DNA of 64,000 nt from Alphaproteobacteria bacterium (GTDB lineage: Bacteria > Pseudomonadota > Alphaproteobacteria > Micavibrionales > Micavibrionaceae), in NCBI GenBank assembly GCA_018399685.1, contig JAGYOK010000004.1:1-64000 (forward strand), read 5' to 3'. The position numbers and the translations under genes are program-made. Below, piece by piece: positions 19,509-27,971 of this stretch (its first letter is position 1; every line of letters starts with the position of its first letter). The notes under the pieces are model-generated. The model made no database searches. It had not been told where the DNA came from and was given only the letters and a program-made list of their open reading frames with translations.

Positions 19509-20323
19509 CAGAATTAACAATAAGAACCACGCATAACACACTTCTTTCAATCTTTGTTTTATGTTTAAGCTCCCTTTTGTTAAATGGCTGTGTAACGGCA
19601 GACAATTCCTCAAAGCACAAAATTGGAACTTACGGCTATAACAAACAACTGGAATATCTCCGCGAGAAGAATTTCTCTGTCCTGCGTACCGAGATGGTTA
19701 TGCGTGGCATGAGCATGGATAACCCCATGTATATCCGCGCATTTAAAAGTGAAATGAAGCTGGAGCTATGGGTCAAAAATTCGTACCGCAATGAATTTGA
19801 GCTTTTTAGATCGTACGACATTTGCAGTAAATCCGGCACGCTCGGCCCAAAATTAAAAGAAGGCGATCTTCAAACGCCGGAAGGCTTCTATGATGTTACT
19901 CACGGGCGCCTTAACCCCAACAGCAAATACTTCCTGTCTTTTAACATTGGATACCCAAACCAGTATGATCGGGCACATAGACGCACAGGCTCCGCCCTTA
20001 TGATCCATGGCGAATGCGTTTCCGAAGGCTGTCTGGCCATGACCAACAAAAACATCGCCGAGATTTATCTTATCATAGAACAGAACTTTAAATACGGACA
20101 CCAATCCATCCCGGTACACATCTTCCCGTTCCGCATGACCGACGAAAACATGGCTATGCGCCGTTATTCCAAATGGTACCCTTTCTGGCAGGATTTGAAA
20201 AAAGGTCATGATTATTTCGAGAAGCACCATATACCGCCGCGAATCTCGGTCATAGGCAAACGCTACATAATTAATAGCAGCCCTTTACAATATGCAAACC
20301 TATATTCCCTTGATACGCCGTAA
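19505..20323 (+). CDS. L,D-transpeptidase (YafK-like), lipoprotein
   Basis: A 272-residue YkuD-fold enzyme acting on peptidoglycan or its attached proteins. A signal with lipobox LLNGC precedes the domain. The catalytic motif is HGECVSEGCLAMTN, with the nucleophilic Cys in the SxGC position; GDLQTPEGFYDV and SALMIHG also fit the YafK group. It is translationally coupled to radC. Confidence 0.88.
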   Translation: MTELTIRTTHNTLLSIFVLCLSSLLLNGCVTADNSSKHKIGTYGYNKQLEYLREKNFSVLRTEMVMRGMSMDNPMYIRAFKSEMKLELWVKNSYRNEFELFRSYDICSKSGTLGPKLKEGDLQTPEGFYDVTHGRLNPNSKYFLSFNIGYPNQYDRAHRRTGSALMIHGECVSEGCLAMTNKNIAEIYLIIEQNFKYGHQSIPVHIFPFRMTDENMAMRRYSKWYPFWQDLKKGHDYFEKHHIPPRISVIGKRYIINSSPLQYANLYSLDTP

Positions 20324-20369
20324 CAAATGGCCTAAATTGCACGCGAAATAATATATAAGAAGGTTTATT

Positions 20370-21671
20370 ATGATTGATCGTTATTCACGCCCCCAAATGG
20401 CCGGAATTTTTGAGGACGAAAACAAATACAAAATCTGGCTGGAGGTTGAAACTCTGGCGCTGGAAAAAATGGCTGATCTGGGCATAGTCCCCAAAAGCGC
20501 AGCCATTGCCCTGCGCGAGAAAGGCAATTTTGATGTTGCCCGTATTAACGAAATCGAAGCCGAAGTCAAACATGATGTAATTGCTTTCCTGACAAGCGTT
20601 GCCGAATATGTCGGCGAAGAAAGCCGCTATGTTCACCAAGGCATGACCTCCTCTGACGTGCTTGATTCCAGCTTTGCGGTTATGCTTACTCAAGCCGCTG
20701 ACTTAATTATCGAAGATATCGAAAAGGTTATGAGCGCGCTTAAAAAACGCACACTAGAGCACAAAGACACGCTTTGCATTGGCCGCAGCCACGGCATACA
20801 CGCCGAGCCAACAACCTTCGGCCTGAAACTAGCCGGACATTACGCCGCCTTTAAACGCGCACGTGACCGTATGATTGCAGCTAAAGAAGAAATCTCAACA
20901 ATCACCATATCCGGCGCAGTGGGCACATTTGCTACGATTGATCCATCCATCGAAGCTTACGTAGCCGAAAAGCTGGGGCTTAGGGTCGAAGACATTGCAA
21001 CGCAGGTTATCCCTCGCGACCGCCACGCCATGTTCTTTGCCACGCTCGGCGTTGTTGCCAGCTCAATCGAAAATCTGGCTATAGAAATCCGCCACTTACA
21101 ACGCACAGAAGTCCGCGAAGCCGAAGAGTTTTTCTCTGAAAAGCAAAAAGGCTCTTCCGCCATGCCGCATAAACGCAACCCCATTTCCTCCGAGAACCTC
21201 ACCGGACAAGCCCGCATTATCCGCGCTGGCGTTATTCCGGCATTGGAAAACGTTGCCTTGTGGCATGAACGCGATATCTCTCATTCTTCAGTAGAGCGCA
21301 CTATTTTACCCGATGCGCTGGTCTCTGCTGACTACGCCCTTAACCGTCTGGCCGGACTTATAGAGAACTTGCTCATATACCCGGATACTATGATGGATAA
21401 TCTGGAAAAAACAGGCGGGCTGGTCTTTTCCCAACGCGCTATGCTTGCCCTTACACAAGCTGGCATTATGCGCGAGGATGCATACCGCATCGTTCAACGC
21501 AGTGCCATGGAAGTCTGGAAAAGCAAGGGAGCCCTTACCCTTCGTGAATTGCTTGAAAAAGACGAGGATGTCACATCCAAACTGGATAAAGCCTCACTGG
21601 ACAACATCTTCGATTATAGCGCATACACAAAAAATATCAGCTATATCATTGATCGCGCCCTTGCAGATTAA
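20370..21671 (+). CDS. purB: Adenylosuccinate lyase
   Basis: A 433-residue fumarase-superfamily lyase catalysing two steps of purine synthesis (SAICAR to AICAR, and adenylosuccinate to AMP). The family signature GSSAMPHKRNPISSE is present, together with HQGMTSSDVLDSS and SHGIHAEPTTFG, which bear active-site residues. Length is typical of the short bacterial type. A ribosome site AGAAGG lies upstream of the ATG. Confidence 0.97.
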   Translation: MIDRYSRPQMAGIFEDENKYKIWLEVETLALEKMADLGIVPKSAAIALREKGNFDVARINEIEAEVKHDVIAFLTSVAEYVGEESRYVHQGMTSSDVLDSSFAVMLTQAADLIIEDIEKVMSALKKRTLEHKDTLCIGRSHGIHAEPTTFGLKLAGHYAAFKRARDRMIAAKEEISTITISGAVGTFATIDPSIEAYVAEKLGLRVEDIATQVIPRDRHAMFFATLGVVASSIENLAIEIRHLQRTEVREAEEFFSEKQKGSSAMPHKRNPISSENLTGQARIIRAGVIPALENVALWHERDISHSSVERTILPDALVSADYALNRLAGLIENLLIYPDTMMDNLEKTGGLVFSQRAMLALTQAGIMREDAYRIVQRSAMEVWKSKGALTLRELLEKDEDVTSKLDKASLDNIFDYSAYTKNISYIIDRALAD

Positions 21672-21758
21672 CATCAAAACTTAGAGCTTCCCTCTTGCTT
21701 TTACGTAGCTTGTATGTCACCAATTATATAAATTTTTAATATATATAAGGGAGTTAAT

Positions 21759-22292
21759 ATGCTTAAAAAACTAATATTTACACTCATCGGAGGTTTATTC
21801 ATTATGACAGGAGCAAGTGCCAAAGCGGCTGATAGCAACACCGTAAATATGGAAGTTTCAACTGGTGGAACAGTCGTTATAGAACTGCTGCCGGATATAG
21901 CTCCCAAGCATGTTGAGCGCGTTAAAACGCTTATCGGTGAAGGGTTCTATGATGGAATTATCTTCCACCGCGTGATCTCCGGCTTTATGGCACAAACAGG
22001 CGACCCAACCGGCACAGGCATGGGCGGATCTAAATACCCTGACGTTCCTGCCGAGTTCAGCCAGACAGAATATAAGCGCGGAACCATCGGTATGGCTCGC
22101 TCTCAAAATCCTGACAGTGCAAACTCACAGTTCTTTATCTGCTTTACAGACACAGGCTGTAGCTTCCTGAAAGGCCAATATACAGTTCTAGGACAAGTAA
22201 CATCAGGCATGGAATTCATTGATAAAGTTGCCGTTGGCGAACCGCCTAGCAGCCCTGATAAAATTGTAAAGATGACAATAGCTGACAAATAA
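21759..22292 (+). CDS. Exported cyclophilin-type peptidyl-prolyl cis-trans isomerase
   Basis: A 177-residue cyclophilin with a signal peptide ending near ASAKA, so it acts in the periplasm. Core motifs are FHRVISGFMAQTGDPTGTG (catalytic Arg, Phe, Gln) and NSQFFICF. It assists proline isomerisation during envelope protein folding. The ATG is preceded by AAGGGAG, and a terminator follows. Confidence 0.95.
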   Translation: MLKKLIFTLIGGLFIMTGASAKAADSNTVNMEVSTGGTVVIELLPDIAPKHVERVKTLIGEGFYDGIIFHRVISGFMAQTGDPTGTGMGGSKYPDVPAEFSQTEYKRGTIGMARSQNPDSANSQFFICFTDTGCSFLKGQYTVLGQVTSGMEFIDKVAVGEPPSSPDKIVKMTIADK

Positions 22293-22327
22293 TAAGCTAA
22301 AGTAAAGTACACCTTTACCAACCGCTC

Positions 22328-22356
22328 AAACGCCTGCATCTCGCGGGCGTTTTTGT
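22328..22356 (+). terminator. Rho-independent terminator after the cyclophilin gene
   Basis: Stem AAACGCCTGC / GCGGGCGTTT (one G-T pair) with a five-base loop, followed by Ts, 35 bases after the stop codon. Confidence 0.8.
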
Positions 22357-22680
22357 TCTAACAAACGTGTACGTGTGGGATCCGTATGGGTGGATAACTT
22401 CGCTACGATGACGGGTTTAAAATAAGTATAAATACTTATAAAAATCCAACCCCCCTAAAAAACCTTAATGTATAAAAACAAAAAAACCCTGCAACACACT
22501 AAGTAAAAATGAAAAATTGTATGTTTAATTTATAAAGCCGATATACACCGTATCTTAATTTGTTTTTGAACATATCTGCTCAAACTCATCAACAAATTCG
22601 GGACTTTATTCACAGCACTTATACACACCCCTTGATAGATAGCCAATTATATCCGAATCTGAGAATGGAAAACATGCACT

Positions 22681-22712
22681 AAAAAAGGCCGCATAAAAAA
22701 GCGTACGGCCTC
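22681..22712 (-). terminator. Rho-independent terminator for the 22750 gene
   Basis: Read on the minus strand, stem AGGCCG / CGGCCT is followed by six Ts, 40 bases past the stop of the minus-strand membrane protein gene. Confidence 0.7.
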
Positions 22713-22749
22713 TTTAAAAACTCCACTTTAGCAGTGTATGTGTTTTAAG

Positions 22750-23487
22750 CTACTCCTCTAGCTCTAGCCCCAAATGATCGTCGAGCAAATCATCATCTAT
22801 ATCCAAAACAGGATTTCCGCTGTCTTTTTCCGATATCTTACGCTTCAGATCCTTGACCTCCCCCTTCTTTAGCTCCAGAGCGCGCGCAATATCGATCATT
22901 TGTTTTATAAGATTATCAAGCTTTTTAGGGTTATCAATCGGATAAGGAGTGTCCAAACGCAAAACCCCGCGATCCTCAACAATGGCCAGAATAACCCATG
23001 CTTTATCAATCTTCATAAGTTTGATAAGCTTGTTCAGACGCTCCTCCGTATAATAATTTTGTGCAACACTTAAATCACTTACCCGCAAAACATAAGAATT
23101 ATCCCACCCCTTAATCTGCGGCTTGTATTCATGACGAATATCAAATGCATCAACAACGCTCACCATACCGCCACTGGCTATTGCACTCAAAAACGGGAAA
23201 TCAGATTGCAAGGAAATTTCAATAGCCGTCAATCGCTTTTGCGTCCGCGCATCAAGTTCCGAGTGCTCACTGGCAAACAGGGAAACTCCATAACTATCAA
23301 CTGCTCCACTAACCATTGGCGTAGAAAACATGCCGGTATCGTGATAACGCATATTGCGTTTATCGGCAAATATTTTCCAGGCTTTCTTCTGTTGTGTAAC
23401 GACCAGAAGTGTCCACGCCCAAAACCCCAACAAAAACAGAGAGATAACCACCCAAAGATAAAAGAATATAGACAATGCTGCCTCCAA
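22750..23487 (-). CDS. Membrane-anchored protein of unknown function
   Basis: A 245-residue protein I do not recognise. One strong N-terminal transmembrane segment (about residues 5-30, LWVVISLFLLGFWAWTLLVV) is followed by a soluble domain of mixed alpha/beta character (DSYGVSLFASEHSELD..., SDFPFLSAIASGG) and a charged, coiled-coil-like C-terminus ending in DDDLLDDHLGLELEE. The topology suggests a cytoplasmic domain tethered to the inner membrane. It has its own terminator. Confidence 0.75.
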   Translation of the reverse strand: MEAALSIFFYLWVVISLFLLGFWAWTLLVVTQQKKAWKIFADKRNMRYHDTGMFSTPMVSGAVDSYGVSLFASEHSELDARTQKRLTAIEISLQSDFPFLSAIASGGMVSVVDAFDIRHEYKPQIKGWDNSYVLRVSDLSVAQNYYTEERLNKLIKLMKIDKAWVILAIVEDRGVLRLDTPYPIDNPKKLDNLIKQMIDIARALELKKGEVKDLKRKISEKDSGNPVLDIDDDLLDDHLGLELEE

Positions 23488-23623
23488 AAATCAATAAAAC
23501 GCTCTAAAACACAGTATTTACAAACGCTTAAATTACTCTAAACAGCTTTTGTCAGACTTTCCACCTCAAAATTATCCAAAAATATAAAGGGCTGTAACCA
23601 TCCTGTTTATTACAAACGCAAAG

Positions 23624-23657
23624 AGGCTGGCGCACTTAATTTGTGCACCAGCCTTTC
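23624..23657 (-). terminator. Terminator downstream of the coiled-coil protein gene
   Basis: A 12-base stem beginning AGGCTGG and ending CCAGCCT, with two mismatched or wobble positions, lies about 105 bases past the stop of the minus-strand gene at 23763. Short T tracts flank it on both strands, so direction is inferred from context. Confidence 0.6.
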
Positions 23658-23762
23658 TCACTAACGCAAGGCCAGATACGAGACAAATAAATGAGCGTAT
23701 GTGGCGATCATTTAAGGGTTTTAACCTTTTGAAGATAAGGAACAGCTTTTTAAAAAGCCTGT

Positions 23763-24416
23763 CTAGTTATAACCTCCATGCATACCGGAATCCGTAGCTG
23801 GCATATGCGTGTAATGAGCAAAGCTAGCTAAAGATGGTTTATTGTTTTCATAGATCTGGTTAATCTTCTCTTCGTGCTTCTTCTGGTCAACAGATATTCT
23901 GGAAGCCAGACTTCCCACTTGATGCAACAACTCCTCGGCATGAGATACCAGCGCCTCTGTTTTACCAACAGAGATCGTTTCCATGTCGGCGTTTTCTTCC
24001 AGACGTCGCGCTATAATCTCTTCATGCTCAGAGCTTCTTTCAACCTTCTTCTCAAGACGGTTAATAGCATCACCAAAGAAACCGGCCTGTTTATCAACAA
24101 TATCAACCTTTTCTTCCAGCTTTTGCATGGATTGAGAAAAAGCATTAGCCTGATCGCCAACGTTAGAGACTTTCGACTCCATGATAGCAATCGATTTGGT
24201 CACCTTGTCGGTCTGACCATCAACCTCTTCCATTTTTTCTTCAAGCTTGTGAATCGCATCACTAAAAAAGCCCGTTTGCTTACGGATAACTTCAAACCCC
24301 GAACGTAACCGCTCAAAGCCCGCCCCTAATACAATGCTTGTTCCCACCGCAGCCACGGCAGAAAACACAGCCATCATGACCGATGCAGCCACAATCGTTT
24401 CTACTTCAATAGACAT
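23763..24416 (-). CDS. Membrane-anchored coiled-coil protein with a 21-residue repeat
   Basis: A 217-residue protein of unknown function. One N-terminal transmembrane segment (about residues 8-32) is followed by four consecutive 21-residue units starting at residues 47, 68, 89 and 110. Each unit begins with Gln and carries a pattern like FFSDAIHKLEEKMEEVD. Twenty-one residues is three heptads, so a continuous coiled coil is expected. A further helical region and a His/Gly/Met-containing tail (HMPATDSGMHGGYN) close the protein. It could be a structural or scaffolding envelope protein. Confidence 0.75.
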   Translation of the reverse strand: MSIEVETIVAASVMMAVFSAVAAVGTSIVLGAGFERLRSGFEVIRKQTGFFSDAIHKLEEKMEEVDGQTDKVTKSIAIMESKVSNVGDQANAFSQSMQKLEEKVDIVDKQAGFFGDAINRLEKKVERSSEHEEIIARRLEENADMETISVGKTEALVSHAEELLHQVGSLASRISVDQKKHEEKINQIYENNKPSLASFAHYTHMPATDSGMHGGYN

Positions 24417-24832
24417 TTTGGACCTTACCCTTTCTAACTTCGTCGTCTCGTGTTTGTGTTAGTAAATGTTCCTAAAAACAAGCCCGATAAAGTACGCACA
24501 AAAGTGCCTTAACAAGAAACGCGCGATTAAACGCGAATCTCGTGAAACCGCCAGTTAAATAGCGGCTTTACCTTTATCGACTTGTCCCTGGATTAATCAG
24601 GCGTAGGACAGATTGTTTAGCCAATCTTTGTATAATCATTTAAAAAAGAAACCATACGCCTATATTATTATGGTAAAACTTATATAGCCCTCTGTCCACG
24701 ACTTTCGTTTCGAAATTATATAAAGTTTTAGGCGTGTTTGTTTTGAATAGGAAAGCTAATAAATAAAAAGGCCGCAAGCATATGCCCCGGCCTTCCTTAT
24801 TCCATATCCAAAATTCTGTAATCAAACCAGTA
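24417..24832. other. Intergenic region upstream of the coiled-coil gene
   Basis: A 416-base gap containing the promoter region of the minus-strand gene at 24416 and, at its far end, the terminator of the lipoprotein gene. No RNA family or gene was recognised in between. Confidence 0.5.
24764..24794 (-). terminator. Rho-independent terminator for the lipoprotein gene
   Basis: On the minus strand, AAGGCCG / CGGCCTT stem followed by TTTTT, 39 bases past the lipoprotein stop codon. Confidence 0.8.
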
Positions 24833-25669
24833 TTAGAATGGCTGACTATAAATCTCGTGAAGCTCTTCCTCACCAACAGAGAGGTAAGCTCCCATATCTT
24901 TCCTTGGAACTATGATATGCTTTTGAGGCTGAACAACCTCGTTTTCGTATATCTCGACACCACCCATATCAGAGCGATCAATGCCAGCAGTTTTCATCAT
25001 CTGCACTTCATCACCGCCCGTCATTTCATAAGATGATACTTTGATAACCTCAACTTTCGGAGCAATGATATTCTTCGGAGCCTGAGCTATATAGTCTTCT
25101 GCAACCATTTTATCACCGGTATCATACCTCATACTGGAATGATCTTCTCCATCCACTGCTTCGGTTTCGGGAAGCGGTGTCAGCACTCTTTTTGGAGTTT
25201 CCATACGCTCCTTAATAACATCATTCCTAATGGCCGATTTGGCGGCCTCGGATTCTTTCTTTACGTCTTCTAAACTTGCTGTCTCTCCCTTGGCTTCAAC
25301 AGCCGCCGTCTCTTCCTCAGCCTCCATAGCTTCCTCGGATTTAGCTTCCTCATCCGCCTTCGGAGCAACACCCTTTTGCTGCGACTCTACAAAAATGTTC
25401 TCGGCTTCCAGCACAGGAGCAGGCTCCTCTATAGGCTTGGCTTCTTCTTCAGAAACCACCACTGCCGTAATTTCTTCCATTACAGGCTCTGCAACAAGCT
25501 CCTTCTTCGGCAGCATTTTCGCACGAACATAAGCCACGCCGGTACCAGCCGTACGACCTCCCTCATAGGTTCCGTAATCGCTAACCCTTTGAACTTCCCA
25601 CCCTTCACCGCAAGCCGTCAAAAGAAGTGGCGCACACAGCATCGCTAAGCGTAATAAAGATTTTGACAT
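24833..25669 (-). CDS. Glu/Ala-rich lipoprotein of unknown function
   Basis: A 278-residue predicted lipoprotein with lipobox LLTAC (residues 16-20). After a short segment with tyrosines and glycines (YGTYEGGRTAGTG) comes a long acidic, low-complexity Glu/Ala/Val region (about residues 55-150), probably extended or helical. The C-terminus has repeated short patterns of the type APKNIIAPKVEVI and QPQKHIIVPRKDMGAY. No enzymatic motif was seen. An envelope-spanning or spacer role is possible. Confidence 0.7.
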   Translation of the reverse strand: MSKSLLRLAMLCAPLLLTACGEGWEVQRVSDYGTYEGGRTAGTGVAYVRAKMLPKKELVAEPVMEEITAVVVSEEEAKPIEEPAPVLEAENIFVESQQKGVAPKADEEAKSEEAMEAEEETAAVEAKGETASLEDVKKESEAAKSAIRNDVIKERMETPKRVLTPLPETEAVDGEDHSSMRYDTGDKMVAEDYIAQAPKNIIAPKVEVIKVSSYEMTGGDEVQMMKTAGIDRSDMGGVEIYENEVVQPQKHIIVPRKDMGAYLSVGEEELHEIYSQPF

Positions 25670-25884
25670 AACATATCCCTTTATAAAATCAGTTCGTCTG
25701 AAAATTTCTACGCAGCGGAAGAAAAGTTTTTACGCAAAAGCGTGCCACAGATAATACGCAGCACAACACTCAAAGACTACGTTATACACTTTAGAAAATC
25801 AATATACTGATTTGAAAAATAGCCACCTTATTTGTATATGTCTGCAAAGCGCAGCATAAGTGGCGATTAAAGCCGCGGCCAGAG

Positions 25885-26250
25885 CTATTCCTCGCTGATA
25901 TAACGAAACGCCAGAGACATAAGCGGAATCCCCAAAAGCATGGTAAACCCCCACATAAAATAATCGCTATACCCCGTAAAATCCAGCCCCGCAATAATAT
26001 AAAGGGCCGCTGCAGCATATCTGGAAGCAAAAGTTAAACCGATAAACACAAGAAAACTGACCACCAGAATATTGCCCCTGAACTCCCGCCAGAAATAAGA
26101 CATGATGTAAACCACGCCAAAGCCAAGAACAACAACGATCCACGGCAAAATGTTATTCGTCGTATTCGCAGACATAAAAGCCGAAGCCCCGATAACTCCC
26201 GCCAAAGCCATGATATACCACTTTAACGCTTTCAAGAACGACTCAGCCAT
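25885..26250 (-). CDS. Small integral membrane protein, four predicted TM segments
   Basis: A 121-residue protein of unknown function with four hydrophobic segments around residues 10-28, 34-52, 60-84 and 98-115. The N-terminus is MAESFLKALKWY, and AGGGAG precedes the ATG as ribosome site. No family was recognised. It is the last of a run of minus-strand envelope genes. Confidence 0.7.
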   Translation of the reverse strand: MAESFLKALKWYIMALAGVIGASAFMSANTTNNILPWIVVVLGFGVVYIMSYFWREFRGNILVVSFLVFIGLTFASRYAAAALYIIAGLDFTGYSDYFMWGFTMLLGIPLMSLAFRYISEE

Positions 26251-26415
26251 TTTTGCTCCCTCTTTGTGAAAACAGCACCTACCCTTGGATATTCATACAA
26301 GGTTATGAGCAGGAAATCCAGCACCACTCTTCGTTAGTGCACAATATCCGGTTTGTCTATTTTGTTTTAACATTTTTTTTATTTTTTAATTGCTGGATGA
26401 GGTATATAAATACCC

Positions 26416-26578
26416 AAAAGCGTTAACCAAGCGTCACCTTTAACCAAAAATCGTTAACCGATTGTTACACGCTTGAGAAAAATCGTTAACCGATTGTTAC
26501 ACGCTTGAAGAAAAACGATTACCGATTGTTATACCTCTCGCTCCAAAAGATGACCGATTGTCACCCCCTCACACGCCC
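26416..26578. repeat. Degenerate tandem repeat array, about five 30-34-base units
   Basis: Units begin at about 26416, 26446, 26478, 26511 and 26545. The two central units are nearly identical; both contain CGTTAACCGATTGTTACACG and start with a run of A. The outer units are decayed but keep the ACCGATTGT core or the GTTAACC part. The core reads TTAA-N7-TTAC, close to the alphaproteobacterial CtrA box TTAA-N7-TTAA. There are no unique spacers, so it is not a CRISPR array. Confidence 0.8.
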
Positions 26579-26764
26579 AAATAGTTGATCAATGTCAATT
26601 TAAAGCTCCCACTCTTAAGCAATACTCTATTATGAGAAAAATCTCGCGTACCCCCCGCTCACCAAGACATAAGGGCGAATAACCGGGCTCCTGAACATAT
26701 ATACAAAGCGTATATACTATAAGGTATATGTATATCGTATATGTATATAGCTTTTTTCTTCTTC

Positions 26765-26843
26765 GTCATTGCGAGGAATAAAATGACGAAGCAATCCATT
26801 TTAGATTGCCACGTCACACCCTGCGGGTACTCCTCGCAATGAC
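26765..26843. repeat. Palindromic dispersed repeat element, copy 1
   Basis: A 79-base element bounded by a perfect 13-base inverted repeat, GTCATTGCGAGGA and its complement. The interior contains GAAGCAATCCA and GATTGCCACGTC, also found in copy 2 at 27725. This is the pattern of small non-coding palindromic repeats dispersed in many proteobacterial genomes. Confidence 0.85.
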
Positions 26844-26949
26844 AATATAAAGGGGGCGGATCGGGCGCTGTATAGCTGCGCTACACGAGGTTTATCCAAT
26901 TAATAAACTTCTGGTTGATATTATTTAAAATAGTAATATTATAAACCTT

Positions 26950-27711
26950 ATGGATAATGAAATACTTACATATAAAATCGATTACAAAAACCCAATTGAA
27001 CTCTCAGACTTTTCTGGAAGCCTTGATGCCCTCGCCGACCAATTCAAAAGACACGTTCAAAAAAATAACCTTTCTATAAATGATGATGAAATCAAGCTTT
27101 ACATATACGAAATAGAAAAAGGCAGCGTAGTAGCTAAAATAGTAGCTAGAGCCAAACACCACGCCAATATTGACAAAGTACAAAAAGCCATCGGTAGTTA
27201 TGCTGGAGAACTAAAAGAAACAATCGGGTACTTTCTATCTAAGATAGATATTAAGCCCGAATTAAATATACAAGAACTCAATAATTACAAAAAAATTGTA
27301 CAGCCAGCAGCTTCTGAAAATGGAACAGCATTATCAATTAATGCAGAAGAAGGAAGCATTCAAAACGTCAGTATCACGATAAATCATATAGAAGCTAACG
27401 CCGCACAAAATAGAATTGAACATGAAATAGGCTTACAAAAACTGCCAAACAACCTTATTGAAACCGAAGTTCTTTTTTACTGTTACCAAGCAAGAAATGA
27501 CAAAAAATCAAAAACCGGAGATATGGGAATAATTGAAACAATTAGCAATTCTCCGGTTAAAACCCGTTACGCCAGCGATGATATTAAAGAAGAAATTTTA
27601 AAAAATCCATTTGATCGTGCTTATATTGTAAATGTTGAGATACATACAATAAATGGGGCGCCGAAAATGTACAAAATCTTAAAAATTCATGACAACATTC
27701 CAAACGACTAA
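26950..27711 (+). CDS. Orphan protein of unknown function, flanked by repeats
   Basis: A 253-residue predicted cytoplasmic protein, visibly more AT-rich (Lys, Asn and Ile codons) than its neighbours. The N-terminal half mixes helices and strands (IELSDFSGSLDALADQF, LYIYEIEKGSVVAKIVAR). The middle has ALSINAEEGSIQNVSITINH, and the C-terminal part is beta-rich (NVEIHTINGAPKMYKILKI). It has no signal peptide or membrane segment. It sits alone between two copies of the same palindromic repeat, suggesting a gene acquired independently of its neighbours. I do not recognise its family. Confidence 0.7.
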   Translation: MDNEILTYKIDYKNPIELSDFSGSLDALADQFKRHVQKNNLSINDDEIKLYIYEIEKGSVVAKIVARAKHHANIDKVQKAIGSYAGELKETIGYFLSKIDIKPELNIQELNNYKKIVQPAASENGTALSINAEEGSIQNVSITINHIEANAAQNRIEHEIGLQKLPNNLIETEVLFYCYQARNDKKSKTGDMGIIETISNSPVKTRYASDDIKEEILKNPFDRAYIVNVEIHTINGAPKMYKILKIHDNIPND

Positions 27712-27724
27712 CCCCCAGCTCAAT

Positions 27725-27812
27725 GTCATTGCGAGCGCAGCGAAGCAATCCAAGCGATAGTGCTTTTGGCTTAATGGATTGCCACGTCGGCTAGCGCCCT
27801 CCTCGCAATGAC
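27725..27812. repeat. Palindromic dispersed repeat element, copy 2
   Basis: An 88-base element with terminal inverted repeat GTCATTGCGAG / CTCGCAATGAC. It shares the GAAGCAATCCA and GGATTGCCACGTC blocks with copy 1 at 26765. The two copies bracket the orphan gene at 26950. Confidence 0.85.
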
Positions 27813-27822
27813 GAGAGTACGA

Positions 27823-27865
27823 TTAAACCCCCAACTCCCCCGCCTCAAGAGCCTTAATCTCATCC
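27823..27865 (-). pseudogene. Relic of the uvrB 3' end
   Basis: Read on the minus strand, this segment encodes DEIKALEAGELGV followed by a stop. It corresponds to the last residues of the intact uvrB ([13 protein letters not shown], coded at 27972-28014). At the DNA level 27833-27865 matches 27982-28014 at 29 of 33 positions. The two copies are separated by a palindromic element, so the relic was split off when that element inserted or by a local duplication. Confidence 0.75.
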
Positions 27866-27880
27866 TAAAAAACACAATAG

Positions 27881-27971
27881 TGTCATGCCCGCCTCCGAGC
27901 GGGCATCCGGAAAACTACGGCAAAAAAACCAGATCCCCGTTCACGAAGCTTCGCTTCTGCCGGGGATGACA
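27881..27971. repeat. Palindromic repeat element of a second type, abutting uvrB
   Basis: A 91-base segment with imperfect terminal inverted repeats (TGTCATGCC and GGGATGACA) and two internal hairpins: GCCCGC...GCGGGC (27887-27904), and CCCCG...CGGGG near the right end. Its right edge touches the uvrB stop codon at 27972. This type differs in sequence from the GTCATTGCGAG elements. Confidence 0.75.

Larger units (their letters stand above)
22293..22749. other. Intergenic region between convergent genes
   Basis: A 457-base gap with a terminator at each end (listed separately). The segment 22360-22420 contains GGATCC...ACTTCGCTACGATGACGG, which could be a decayed copy of a dispersed palindromic repeat, but it has no clear partner arm. 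Nothing else recognised. Confidence 0.5.
26251..26949. other. Repeat-rich intergenic region
   Basis: A 699-base gap with, from left to right, a degenerate tandem repeat array (26416-26578), an AT-rich stretch with several copies of GTATAT (26697-26750) and a 79-base palindromic element (26765-26843). It ends at the weak ribosome site of the orphan gene at 26950. No protein-coding potential was recognised. Confidence 0.7.

Noticed and set aside
26446..26544. Possible CRISPR array
   Set aside because: The units are directly adjacent and degenerate with no unique spacers, and no cas genes are present; a tandem repeat explains it better.
26416..26850. Possible replication origin
   Set aside because: AT-rich sequence and repeats are suggestive, but no clear DnaA boxes (TTATCCACA) were seen and none of the usual origin neighbours (dnaA, parAB, hemE, gidA) is present. 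Kept only as a repeat finding.
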